DNA from: an uncultured Pelagibacteraceae bacterium
GTDB lineage: Bacteria; Pseudomonadota; Alphaproteobacteria; Pelagibacterales; Pelagibacteraceae
Assembly: GCA_902534735.1 (NCBI GenBank)
Contig: CACARD010000002.1
Coordinates: 1-64,000 of the forward strand
Direction: 5' to 3'
Length of the DNA stretch: 64,000 nucleotides
Shown here: one piece after another, positions 28,118-36,711 of the stretch
Position numbering within the stretch: position 1 is the stretch's first letter
Layout of the letters: each line of letters opens with the position of its first letter
Program-made: the position numbers and the translations under genes
The notes under the pieces: model-generated
Databases searched by the model: none
The model's input: the letters and a program-made list of their open reading frames with translations, nothing else
Told to the model about the DNA's origin: nothing

Positions 28118-29409
28118 TGATATCAAGATATTCTAGAAAAGAACTTGTCAGTATTTGGTCTGAAGAAAATAAATATAAGATTTGGCTAGATGTAGAAATT
28201 GCTGCAGCTGAGGCAATGGAAAAATATAAAATTATTCCTAAAGGTGTTGCGTCATTGGTTAAAAAAAAAGGCAAAATCAAAGTTAAAAGAATTCATAATA
28301 TAGAAGCAAAAGTTAAGCATGATGTAATTGCTTTTTTGACATCAATTACAGAACAAACGGGTCTGAAAGCAAGATATCTTCATCAAGGTATGACATCGTC
28401 TGATGTTTTAGATACAACTTTAAATATTCAATTGGTACAATCAGGAAATATTTTATTAAGAAACATTGATAAAATTTTATCTGTTCTAAAAAAACAAGCA
28501 AAAAAATATAAGCTAACACCATGCATTGGAAGAAGTCATGGAATTCATGCGGAACCAATTACATTTGGTTTAAAATTAGCATCATTTTATGAAGAATTTA
28601 AAAGAAACAAATTAAGATTAAAAGATGCAATAGAAAATGTATCTACATGTGCAATTTCAGGAGCTGTAGGAACATTTGCTAATATAAATCCTAAAATTGA
28701 AACTTATGTTGCAAAAAAATTAAATTTGAAAGCTGAGCCAATTTCAACTCAAATTATACCAAGAGATAGACATGCGCATTATTTTGCAGTTCTTGCGATT
28801 ATTGCTGGATCTGTTGAAAGAGTTGCAACAGAAATAAGGCATTTACAAAGATCTGAAGTTTATGAATTGCAAGAATACTTTTCAAAAGATCAAAAAGGCT
28901 CATCTGCAATGCCTCATAAAAAAAATCCAATATTAAGTGAAAATCTTACAGGACTTGCAAGAATGGTGAGGAGTTATGTAATTCCAGCTTTAGAAAATAT
29001 TTCTTTGTGGCATGAAAGAGATATTTCTCATTCTAGTGTTGAAAGAAACATTGGTCCAGACGCAAACATAACTTTAGATTTTGCTTTAGTTAGACTATCA
29101 GGAATTTTAGAGAAAATGATTGTTTATCCAAAAACGATGATAAAAAATTTAAACTTAACAAGAGGTCTTGTTTTTTCTCAAGAGGTGATGTTAGAACTTA
29201 CTAAATCAGGTATTGCTAGAGAGAAAGCGTATAGATTGATTCAGTCTCATGCAAAAGCTAGTTTTGCAAAGAATACAAACCTACTAACACTTTTAAAAAG
29301 TGATAAATCAATCACTGGAAAAATAAGTGAAAAAAGATTAGATAAAATCTTTACATATGACAAACACTTAAAAAATGTAAATTATATATTTAAAAGGGTA
29401 TTCAAATAA
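28117..29409 (+). CDS. purB: adenylosuccinate lyase
   Basis: Catalyses two fumarate-releasing steps of purine synthesis (SAICAR to AICAR and adenylosuccinate to AMP). The family signature GSSAMPHKKNPI lies around residue 263-274, with YLHQGMTSSDVLDTTL (~88-103) and IGRSHGIHAEPITFG (~137-151) supplying active-site residues. The 430-residue length fits bacterial PurB. It overlaps map and purC by one base each. Confidence 0.96.
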   Translation: MISRYSRKELVSIWSEENKYKIWLDVEIAAAEAMEKYKIIPKGVASLVKKKGKIKVKRIHNIEAKVKHDVIAFLTSITEQTGLKARYLHQGMTSSDVLDTTLNIQLVQSGNILLRNIDKILSVLKKQAKKYKLTPCIGRSHGIHAEPITFGLKLASFYEEFKRNKLRLKDAIENVSTCAISGAVGTFANINPKIETYVAKKLNLKAEPISTQIIPRDRHAHYFAVLAIIAGSVERVATEIRHLQRSEVYELQEYFSKDQKGSSAMPHKKNPILSENLTGLARMVRSYVIPALENISLWHERDISHSSVERNIGPDANITLDFALVRLSGILEKMIVYPKTMIKNLNLTRGLVFSQEVMLELTKSGIAREKAYRLIQSHAKASFAKNTNLLTLLKSDKSITGKISEKRLDKIFTYDKHLKNVNYIFKRVFK

Positions 29410-30197
29410 TGAAAAAAGGAAAAAAATTATACGAAGGTAAAGCAAAAATAATTTTTGCAAGTAACGATAAAAAATATGTTATCCAACATTTTAAAGATGA
29501 TGCAACTGCATTTAATAATCAAAAAAAAGCAGTGATGGATGGAAAAGGAATTTTAAATAATAGAATTTCTGAACATATATTAACCCAATTAAACAATGTT
29601 GGTATCAAAAATCATCTAGTCAAACGTTTAAATATGAGAGAACAACTCGTTCAGCATGTTGAAATTATACCTATTGAATTTATTGTAAGAAACATTGCAA
29701 CTGGTTCATTAACTAAAAGATTGGGTATTGAAGATGGGACAGTTTTAGACAATCCATTAATTGAGTATTGCTTAAAAGATGATGATTTAGGAGATCCTTT
29801 GGTAAGCACTGAACACATCTTAGCTTTTAAATGGATGGAAAAAGATGAATTAAACTTAATTAATAAGGAATTAAATAGAATTAACGATTTTCTTCAAGGC
29901 ATGTTTAGAGGTGTTGGAATTAAACTTATAGATTTTAAAGTGGAATTTGGAAGATATGAGAAAAATGGAAAAAAAGAAATCATACTAGCAGATGAAATAA
30001 GTCCAGATACCTGCAGACTATGGGATGTAAATAGTGATAAAAAATTAGATAAAGATAGATTCAGAAAAGGCCTTGGTAATCTCATTGAGGCTTATCAAGA
30101 AGTTGCAAGAAGATTAGATATACTTCATGAACAATCAAATATTAGACCATTAAAATACACCAAACCACAAGCAGTAAAGATTAAAAAGAAGCAATGA
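29409..30197 (+). CDS. purC: phosphoribosylaminoimidazole-succinocarboxamide synthase
   Basis: Joins CAIR and aspartate to form SAICAR. The 262-residue product opens with KKLYEGKAKIIF, and carries IPIEFIVRNIATGSL and the C-terminal signature LADEISPDTCRLWD. Its substrate product is the next substrate of PurB encoded just upstream. It overlaps purS by 4 bp (ATGA), so translation is probably coupled. Confidence 0.96.
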   Translation: MKKGKKLYEGKAKIIFASNDKKYVIQHFKDDATAFNNQKKAVMDGKGILNNRISEHILTQLNNVGIKNHLVKRLNMREQLVQHVEIIPIEFIVRNIATGSLTKRLGIEDGTVLDNPLIEYCLKDDDLGDPLVSTEHILAFKWMEKDELNLINKELNRINDFLQGMFRGVGIKLIDFKVEFGRYEKNGKKEIILADEISPDTCRLWDVNSDKKLDKDRFRKGLGNLIEAYQEVARRLDILHEQSNIRPLKYTKPQAVKIKKKQ

Positions 30198-30427
30198 AAA
30201 TTAAAGTAATTGTAACTCTTAAAAACGGAGTTTTAGACCCTCAGGGAAAGGCTATTCAACAAACACTTAATGGAATGAACTTTGGGAATGTAGAAGATGT
30301 AAGACAAGGTAAATATTTTGAAATTGAGATTAAAGAGAAAGATGAAAAGAAAGCAAAGTCTTTAGTAGATGATATGTGTAAAAAGCTATTGGCCAATCTA
30401 GTTATTGAGGATTACAAAATAGTTTAA
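30194..30427 (+). CDS. purS: FGAM synthase subunit PurS
   Basis: PurS is the small bridging subunit that holds PurL and PurQ together so that ammonia can pass between them. The 77-residue product shows KVIVTLKNGVLDPQGKAIQ and VRQGKYFEIEI, the standard features. Its presence shows the three-part FGAM synthase rather than the long single-chain enzyme of gamma-proteobacteria. It sits between purC and purQ. Confidence 0.95.
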   Translation: MKIKVIVTLKNGVLDPQGKAIQQTLNGMNFGNVEDVRQGKYFEIEIKEKDEKKAKSLVDDMCKKLLANLVIEDYKIV

Positions 30428-30430
30428 TAA

Positions 30431-31114
30431 ATGAAATCATCAGTTATTATTTTTCCAGGATCAAATTGTGATAGAGACATGGATGTAGCTCTAAAAAAAT
30501 TTGGTTTTAAAAATCAAATGGTTTGGCACAATGATCAATCTGTTCCTAAATCAGATTTAATAGTATTACCTGGTGGCTTTTCATATGGAGATTACTTAAG
30601 ATGTGGAAGCATTGCATCTAAATCAAAAATTATAAAATCAGTAATTGATTTTGCTGATTCTGGAGGTCTAGTATTAGGTATTTGTAATGGATTTCAAATC
30701 CTAACTGAAACAGGTCTACTAAATGGAATTTTACAACAAAATAAGTTTCTAAATTTTATATGTAGCAATGTTTATGTAAAAGTTAAGGATAAAAAAAATA
30801 AATATTTCAAAAATTTAAAAAAAGATGTTTTAGAACTTCATATTGCTCACAATGAAGGAAATTACTTTTGCGATGATGATGAATTAAAATCATTAGAAGA
30901 TAATAATCAAATAGCCGTAACGTATTGTGGAAAAGATGGTACAGAAAATGAAAAAACAAATCCAAACGGAGCAATTAAAAATATAGCCGGAATATTTAAT
31001 AAAAATAAAAATGTATTGGGAATGATGCCTCATCCAGAAAGAATGATAGATAAATATTTATCTGGTGAAGATGGTTCATTATTTTTCAAAAATATCTTAG
31101 ATAATTTTAAATAA
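30431..31114 (+). CDS. purQ: FGAM synthase glutaminase subunit PurQ
   Basis: A class I glutamine amidotransferase that supplies ammonia to PurL. The nucleophile cysteine lies in LVLGICNGFQIL (residue ~86), the second family motif is LPGGFSYGDYLRCG (~44-57), and the catalytic His-Glu pair is in MMPHPERM near residue 199. The 227-residue length is standard. It starts 3 bp after purS and shares a base with purL. Confidence 0.96.
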   Translation: MKSSVIIFPGSNCDRDMDVALKKFGFKNQMVWHNDQSVPKSDLIVLPGGFSYGDYLRCGSIASKSKIIKSVIDFADSGGLVLGICNGFQILTETGLLNGILQQNKFLNFICSNVYVKVKDKKNKYFKNLKKDVLELHIAHNEGNYFCDDDELKSLEDNNQIAVTYCGKDGTENEKTNPNGAIKNIAGIFNKNKNVLGMMPHPERMIDKYLSGEDGSLFFKNILDNFK

Positions 31115-33306
31115 TGGAAGTCACAGAAGAAGTTGCAATAGATCACGGATTAAAAAAAGAGGAGTTTTCTAAAATATGTGAACTTATGAAGAGAACACCT
31201 AATTTAACGGAGCTTGCAATATTTTCTGCAATGTGGAACGAACATTGCTCCTACAAGTCTTCTAGAAAACATTTAAAAAAAATGCACACCAAAGGAAAAC
31301 AGGTCATTCAAGGACCTGGAGAAAATGCTGGTGTTATTGATATTGGAGATGACGATGCAATTGTATTTAAAATTGAAAGCCACAATCACCCTTCGTTTAT
31401 TGAACCTTATCAAGGTGCAGCGACTGGGGTTGGTGGAATCATGCGGGATGTATTTACAATGGGAGCAAGACCAATAGCAAATCTAAATTCAATTCATTTT
31501 GGTTCACCGCAACATAAAAAAACAAGAAACTTATTAAGAGGAGTTGTTAAAGGAATAGGTGGATATGGAAATTGTATTGGAGTTCCAACAATTGCTGGTC
31601 AAACAACTTTTGATGAGTCTTACAATGGAAATATTTTAGTAAATGCTATGACCCTTGGTTTAGTAAATAAAAATAAGATTTTTTACTCAAAAGCAGCTGG
31701 TTTAGATAAACCTGTAATATATGTAGGGTCGAAAACTGGAAGAGATGGAATTCATGGTGCAAGTATGGCTTCAGCAACCTTCGATGACAAAATTGAAGAA
31801 AAAAAACCAACAGTTCAAGTTGGAGATCCATTTACAGAAAAACTATTACTTGAAGCATGCTTAGAATTAATGGCTGACAATTCAATAATTGCAATTCAAG
31901 ATATGGGTGCAGCAGGATTAACTTCATCAAGTGTTGAAATGGCATCAAAAGGAAATCTTGGTATTGAATTAAATCTTAGCGAAGTTCCTTGTAGGGAAGA
32001 AAAAATGACTCCATACGAAATAATGTTGTCTGAAAGTCAAGAAAGAATGCTTATAGTTCTTGAAAAAGGAAAAGAAGAACACGCAAAGAAAATATTTGAT
32101 AAATGGAACTTAGATTTTGCTGTTATAGGTAAAACAACAGACTCAAAAAAAATAGAATTAATATTTGACAGTAAAAAAGTTGCCGAAATACCAATTGATC
32201 TCCTCGCTGAAAATGCCCCAATTTATGATCGTCCTTGGAAAAAAACTAAATTACCGCAAAAATTAAAATTTGATAAAGATGAATTTAAATCATTAAAATT
32301 ATCAGATTGTCTAAAGAAGATTTTAAGTAATTCAAATATTTCAGATAAAAAATGGATATGGGATCAATATGACCATACAGTAATGGGTGATACAATTCAA
32401 AAACCTGGTGGTGATGCTGGTGTTGTGAGGGTGCATGGGACTAATAAAGCAATTGCAGCGTCAGTAGATTCATCTGCATTATATTGTTTCTCTCATCCAT
32501 TAACTGGAGGAAAACAAATAGTTTGTGAGAGCTATAGAAATCTTATTTCGGTAGGAGCCAGACCTGTTGCTATTACAAATTGTTTAAACTTTGGAAACCC
32601 AGAAAAAGAAAAAAATATGGGTGAATTTGTAGAATGCGTTGAAGGAATTACAGAAGCAAGTAAGTATCTAAATTTTCCAGTCGTATCTGGAAATGTATCA
32701 TTTTATAACGAAACAAAAGATAAAGGCATCAAACCAACACCGACGATTGGAGGTGTTGGGTTAATCTCTGACTATCAACAAATGCTTACTATGGACTTTA
32801 AAACTGAAGGAAACTTAGTTTATGTAATTGGTAAAACTGATGGGCATTTAGATCAAAGTATTTTTGCAAGAGAGATTTTAAATGAAAAAAAAGGTCCACC
32901 ACCGACTGTTAATTTATTTAATGAAAAAAACATTGGTGAGACTGTATTAGATTTATCTAGGAAAAATCTTATTGTGAGTTGCCATGATGTATCATTAGGT
33001 GGAATTTTAACAGCATTATCAAAAATGTGTATTAAAGGAAAAAAGGGGATAGAAATTAATTCACTTAAAGGTTTAACAAATAAATATGAATATTTCTTTG
33101 GTGAAGATCAGGCTCGTTATATTATCGAAATACCTAAAGCTAATTTGAAGAAAGTAAAAGAGATTTTAAACAAATATTCAGTACATTTTGATGATTTGGG
33201 AATAATAGATGGCAATTCCATTAAATATAATGATGATATCAATTTGCCTATTGAAGAATTAGCAGATGCACATAAATATTGGTTAAAGAAGTATATGGAT
33301 AGCTAA
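31114..33306 (+). CDS. purL: FGAM synthase large subunit PurL (small-type)
   Basis: Converts FGAR to FGAM with ATP and ammonia from PurQ. The 730-residue length is the small type that works with PurS and PurQ. Diagnostic segments are MWNEHCSYKSS, FKIESHNHPSFIEPYQGAAT and GGIMRDVFTMGARPI in the N-terminal half, with a duplicated AIRS-like half containing VSGNVSFYNETKDKGI. It ends sharing a base with the bolA start. Confidence 0.97.
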   Translation: MEVTEEVAIDHGLKKEEFSKICELMKRTPNLTELAIFSAMWNEHCSYKSSRKHLKKMHTKGKQVIQGPGENAGVIDIGDDDAIVFKIESHNHPSFIEPYQGAATGVGGIMRDVFTMGARPIANLNSIHFGSPQHKKTRNLLRGVVKGIGGYGNCIGVPTIAGQTTFDESYNGNILVNAMTLGLVNKNKIFYSKAAGLDKPVIYVGSKTGRDGIHGASMASATFDDKIEEKKPTVQVGDPFTEKLLLEACLELMADNSIIAIQDMGAAGLTSSSVEMASKGNLGIELNLSEVPCREEKMTPYEIMLSESQERMLIVLEKGKEEHAKKIFDKWNLDFAVIGKTTDSKKIELIFDSKKVAEIPIDLLAENAPIYDRPWKKTKLPQKLKFDKDEFKSLKLSDCLKKILSNSNISDKKWIWDQYDHTVMGDTIQKPGGDAGVVRVHGTNKAIAASVDSSALYCFSHPLTGGKQIVCESYRNLISVGARPVAITNCLNFGNPEKEKNMGEFVECVEGITEASKYLNFPVVSGNVSFYNETKDKGIKPTPTIGGVGLISDYQQMLTMDFKTEGNLVYVIGKTDGHLDQSIFAREILNEKKGPPPTVNLFNEKNIGETVLDLSRKNLIVSCHDVSLGGILTALSKMCIKGKKGIEINSLKGLTNKYEYFFGEDQARYIIEIPKANLKKVKEILNKYSVHFDDLGIIDGNSIKYNDDINLPIEELADAHKYWLKKYMDS

Positions 33307-33536
33307 TGGCAATGGATTTAAAAGAAATTGAAAGCTTAATTAAAGAAGGATTACCTGACGCAAAAGTTGAAATTCAAGATTTAGCAGGTGATGGAAATCA
33401 CTATTCTGCTACAGTGACATCATCTGAATTTTCAGGTAAAAGTAAAATAGAACAACATAAAATGGTGTATAATTCTTTAAAAGGTAAAATGGGAAATGAG
33501 CTTCACGCTTTAGCAATTAAAACAAAGGAAATTTAA
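33306..33536 (+). CDS. BolA-family protein
   Basis: The 76-residue product has the compact BolA alpha-beta fold: KEIESLIKEGLPDAKVEIQDL, then HYSATVTSSEFSGKSKIEQHKMVYNSL and the C-terminal HALAIKTKEI. The histidine in EQHKMVY is the usual Fe-S ligand shared with a monothiol glutaredoxin. The gene encoding exactly such a glutaredoxin follows directly, so the two probably form a [2Fe-2S] complex. Two near-adjacent ATGs (MAM) are possible starts. Confidence 0.92.
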   Translation: MAMDLKEIESLIKEGLPDAKVEIQDLAGDGNHYSATVTSSEFSGKSKIEQHKMVYNSLKGKMGNELHALAIKTKEI

Positions 33537-33875
33537 ATGGAACAAGAAACAAATGATTTAATAAAAAGTGAAATTGAAAATAACGATGTATGTCTTTTTA
33601 TGAAAGGTACACCTGATGCACCTCAGTGTGGATTTTCAATGGCAACCTCAAATATATTAAAAGTTCTTGAAGTAAATTTTAAAGGTGTAAATGTTTTAGC
33701 AGATCAAAAGCTAAGAGAAGGTATAAAAGTATTTAGTGATTGGCCAACTATTCCTCAATTATACGTTAAAAACGAATTTATTGGTGGATGCGATATCGTA
33801 AAAGAAATGTATGAGAGTGGAGAACTTGCTAAACTCTTTGAGTCTAAAGGAATAAATTTTAAATCAAAAAATTAA
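33537..33875 (+). CDS. grxD: monothiol glutaredoxin (Grx4/GrxD type)
   Basis: Carries [2Fe-2S] clusters and passes them to targets or to BolA. The CGFS active site is in CLFMKGTPDAPQCGFSM near residues 19-35, with SDWPTIPQLYVKNEFIGGCDI supplying the cis-proline and glutathione-binding GG. The 112-residue length is that of the single-domain class. It starts right after the bolA stop and ends one base before the convergent autotransporter gene, with no recognisable terminator. Confidence 0.95.
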   Translation: MEQETNDLIKSEIENNDVCLFMKGTPDAPQCGFSMATSNILKVLEVNFKGVNVLADQKLREGIKVFSDWPTIPQLYVKNEFIGGCDIVKEMYESGELAKLFESKGINFKSKN

Positions 33876-33876
33876 T

Positions 33877-36414
33877 TTAAAACTTTTTAATCATTGAGAT
33901 TTTAGCGTTTTTATCAAGATTTTCATTAAATTCTTGGTCTAATTTGAAATTGAAATCTAGGCCATAAATATTTTTTGCAACATTAAGTCCAGCAGAAAAA
34001 TCTTCAGTTCCTCCAAATTGCATTGCATATTCTGTTTCACGTTTAGATTTAAAGTTTAAACCAAATGAAAATGTATCCGTATGTTCGTGTTTTTCACCTT
34101 GAATACGTTTGTAGCTAGTGTTGATTGATAAGTTATTTTTGGAGTCGTAACTAAAACCAACTTCAGATGTTAACATATAATCTGATATTGTATCTTGTGT
34201 ATAGGTATAAGTTGTGCTGGTATCAGACACGTAATTTAATTTAGTTACAGACGAGTCGGAAAAATCTAACCCAAATTCAATTAAGCCAAATGGTTTTATT
34301 TTACTGTCATTGAATTTAACAAGATTATTTACATCAAATCCTAAAGATAAAAGTCCACTTTTTACTTCTTGATCATCATAAGAAAGAGCGTTCGTTCCAA
34401 CCTCTTGGTATCCCTCAAGTTCTGTATATCCAAGATCTACTCTTAAAGCTGGAACTAAATTAAAGTTTCCTTTGTCAATTGTTTTTCCAAAATTAACCGA
34501 TCCAAATATTTGATTTCCATCTCTTGAAGCAGTTAATGTATTAGAATCAGACTTTCGCTCAATATCGCTTTTAATTTTTCCAATTCCGATTGATCCTTCG
34601 ATAAAATTATTATCGTCTAATGGTCTTGTTCTGTACATTGAAATATTATAATTTTTGCTATCGATACCACTTCCGTTAGATCCTATATCAGTATCGCTTT
34701 GCCCATATTGAATAGCAAAACCATAAATATCATTATCATTTATTTTTTTATCAAATCCAAAAGCAATACCTTGGCTATCTATTTCCTTTTCAGATGATGC
34801 GCTAGTATCACCAATTTTAGTAACACTTATTGAGCCTTCTGACCAAGTAGACCAATTATCAGACAAATTTAAATTTTCATTTATATCAATCGATGACGTA
34901 ATAACATTTGATAATGATGCAAGCATTGCATTTGAAAATTGAAATTTAATATTCTGGTTGGTTAAATTAGTTTCTTTTCTATGATGTCTTAACCATTGCA
35001 TACGATTAATTACTGGAGTTGTAACGTATTGCAAAATTCTCTTTGGTGCTTCTGTTTGTGCTTCAATTGATCCAACAACATCTTTATCGGTCAATGGATC
35101 AATAGATGAAGTAGTTTCACCTGTTGTAAAGTTAAGAGTGGTAGAATTAGTAAACCCTGCATAAGACGCGCTATCAACATCATCAAAAGCGGTAGCAGCA
35201 ATAGTAATATAATAACTAGTTTCCCCATCTAGTGTGCTTGAGGGGTTAATTGTAATAATGGTTGAACCAGAACCGGATACCAATCCGCCTGCAACATTGA
35301 TTGTCTCAACGGTTGAATTATCGGATGATTTTTTAATTAATATATTTCCACTTTCAGCATCAACAGCTTCAGAGAATGTCAAAACAATATTATCATTTAC
35401 TCCAACACTAGTTGCGCCGTCACTAGGGGAAGAAGAAGATAGAGTTGGTGCGGTATTGATTAATTCAAAACCTGTAGTTAATGTATATTCATCCACACTG
35501 TGTGTGCCAAGAGGTGCTGTCTTGTCCGTAATAAACATTTTTGTTCCATCATTATTAAAGGTAATGCCTGTAGGATTAGTACCTTGAGAACTCACATCAA
35601 AACTACCCACAAAAGAAGCGGTGGAAACATCAAAGCCCGTAGAGAGCGTATATTCGTTAATATCATCTCCCGTATCGCCGGCAACAAACATTTTTTTTCC
35701 GTCGTTGCTAAATGCTAGGCCTTGAGGTGAAGTATCTTGGGACTGGGTTACAAAGCTACTATCATAGGAGGCGGTGGAAACATCAAAGCCGGTCGATAGT
35801 GTGTATTCAACAACTTCATCAGAAGAATTTGCAGCATTAACAAACATTTTTGTACCATCTGAATTGAATGCTAAACCATTTGAACCACCTGCATTGGAAG
35901 AAATACTTAAATTACTATCGTAGGATGCAGTAGAAATATCGAAACCTGTAGTGAGATGGTATTCAAAAACTCTTTGATTCTTCCACCCTGCTACAAACAT
36001 TTTTGTTCCATCGTTGTTAAATGCTAAGCCTCTTGGGTTGGTATCTTGGGAATGAACACTAAATAAACTATCATAGGAAGCGGTTGAAATATCGAAGCCT
36101 GTAGTGAGATGGTATTCTCGAATGGCATTGGAATTATCTCCAACAACAAACATTTTTGTACCATCGTTGTTAAATTTTATGTCTTGTGGATAACCGCCGC
36201 TGTAACCTGATAAGATGTAAACGTTGATACTATCAACATATGTAACTCCCGCAAAAACTTTAGATGATGATAGTATTAAAATAATGAAAAGAATACTCGA
36301 ACTCTTAATAAAATTTTTAATTAAAATAAGTATATAGTCTGTAGTTTGCTGACTAAAACAAAGAGCTAAAAAATTTTTAGATAGTTTGTATGTTTTATAA
36401 AATAATGTATTCAT
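33877..36414 (-). CDS. autotransporter-like surface protein with propeller-type repeats
   Basis: The 845-residue product has an extended signal peptide (hydrophobic core ~39-50, cleavage likely after VFA at 55). Five tandem ~51-residue repeats follow (~62-318), each with an FNNDGTKMFV-like core and a YTLSTGFDVSTAS-like end, resembling beta-propeller blades. One SbsA/Big-type Ig-like domain occupies ~321-431 (LSSSSPSDGATSVGVND). After a linker, ~520-845 is an amphipathic beta-strand region ending in phenylalanine, as in autotransporter barrels. It is a paralogue of the gene at 36712-39456 in its Ig and barrel parts. Binding target unknown; likely adhesin. Confidence 0.75.
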   Translation of the reverse strand: MNTLFYKTYKLSKNFLALCFSQQTTDYILILIKNFIKSSSILFIILILSSSKVFAGVTYVDSINVYILSGYSGGYPQDIKFNNDGTKMFVVGDNSNAIREYHLTTGFDISTASYDSLFSVHSQDTNPRGLAFNNDGTKMFVAGWKNQRVFEYHLTTGFDISTASYDSNLSISSNAGGSNGLAFNSDGTKMFVNAANSSDEVVEYTLSTGFDVSTASYDSSFVTQSQDTSPQGLAFSNDGKKMFVAGDTGDDINEYTLSTGFDVSTASFVGSFDVSSQGTNPTGITFNNDGTKMFITDKTAPLGTHSVDEYTLTTGFELINTAPTLSSSSPSDGATSVGVNDNIVLTFSEAVDAESGNILIKKSSDNSTVETINVAGGLVSGSGSTIITINPSSTLDGETSYYITIAATAFDDVDSASYAGFTNSTTLNFTTGETTSSIDPLTDKDVVGSIEAQTEAPKRILQYVTTPVINRMQWLRHHRKETNLTNQNIKFQFSNAMLASLSNVITSSIDINENLNLSDNWSTWSEGSISVTKIGDTSASSEKEIDSQGIAFGFDKKINDNDIYGFAIQYGQSDTDIGSNGSGIDSKNYNISMYRTRPLDDNNFIEGSIGIGKIKSDIERKSDSNTLTASRDGNQIFGSVNFGKTIDKGNFNLVPALRVDLGYTELEGYQEVGTNALSYDDQEVKSGLLSLGFDVNNLVKFNDSKIKPFGLIEFGLDFSDSSVTKLNYVSDTSTTYTYTQDTISDYMLTSEVGFSYDSKNNLSINTSYKRIQGEKHEHTDTFSFGLNFKSKRETEYAMQFGGTEDFSAGLNVAKNIYGLDFNFKLDQEFNENLDKNAKISMIKKF
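35461..36231 (-). repeat. five tandem ~150-bp coding repeats in the propeller-like domain
   Basis: The units encode residues ~62-318 of the autotransporter. Each unit includes the AA core F-N-N-D-G-T-K-M-F-V and the terminal T-G-F-D-[IV]-S-T-A-S. At the DNA level short blocks recur, for example CCATCGTTGTTAAA and GAAGCGGT(T/G)GAAA. Similarity this high among neighbouring units suggests expansion or homogenisation by unequal recombination. Confidence 0.7.
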
Positions 36415-36711
36415 TTTTTAATAACAACAACGTAATATAAAAAAATAAATTTTTTAATAATAATTCTGGATATAAAATTTTAGTTAATTAAAAAACTTTA
36501 AATAAGTTTATTTTGGGTTTTAATTGTTCAAAAATAGCTAAATTGCTTAATTTTCCTTTAACAGTAATTTTAAAAAGGTGTTATCTAGAATAATATTCGA
36601 TTACTAGATTTGGTTCCATTACAACTGGATAAGGCACTTCTTCAAAAGATGGAACTCTTACAAACTTAACTTTTTGAGACAAAAGGAATAAATTTTAAAA
36701 CAAAGAACTGA
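36415..36711. other. intergenic segment containing an rpsD 3' fragment
   Basis: This 297-bp spacer between the two autotransporter genes holds the 95-bp rpsD fragment (36581-36675) and AT-rich sequence. The 166 bp on its left precede the start of the 845-residue protein and must contain that gene's promoter; no strong consensus is visible. The 36 bp on its right separate the fragment from the stop of the 914-residue protein. Nothing else is supported. Confidence 0.6.
36581..36675 (-). pseudogene. partial second copy of rpsD 3' end
   Basis: Positions 36581-36675 align without gaps to 39552-39646, the last 95 bases of rpsD, with 87 identities. Translated in the rpsD frame the fragment gives the same C-terminal residues, from [16 protein letters not shown] through [14 protein letters not shown] and stop. 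All eight differences are synonymous (for example CCA/CCT, GTG/GTT, CTA/TTA, GAA/GAG). The fragment lacks the rest of S4 and a start codon. It therefore derives from a functional but diverged rpsD rather than from decay of a local copy. Confidence 0.9.
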
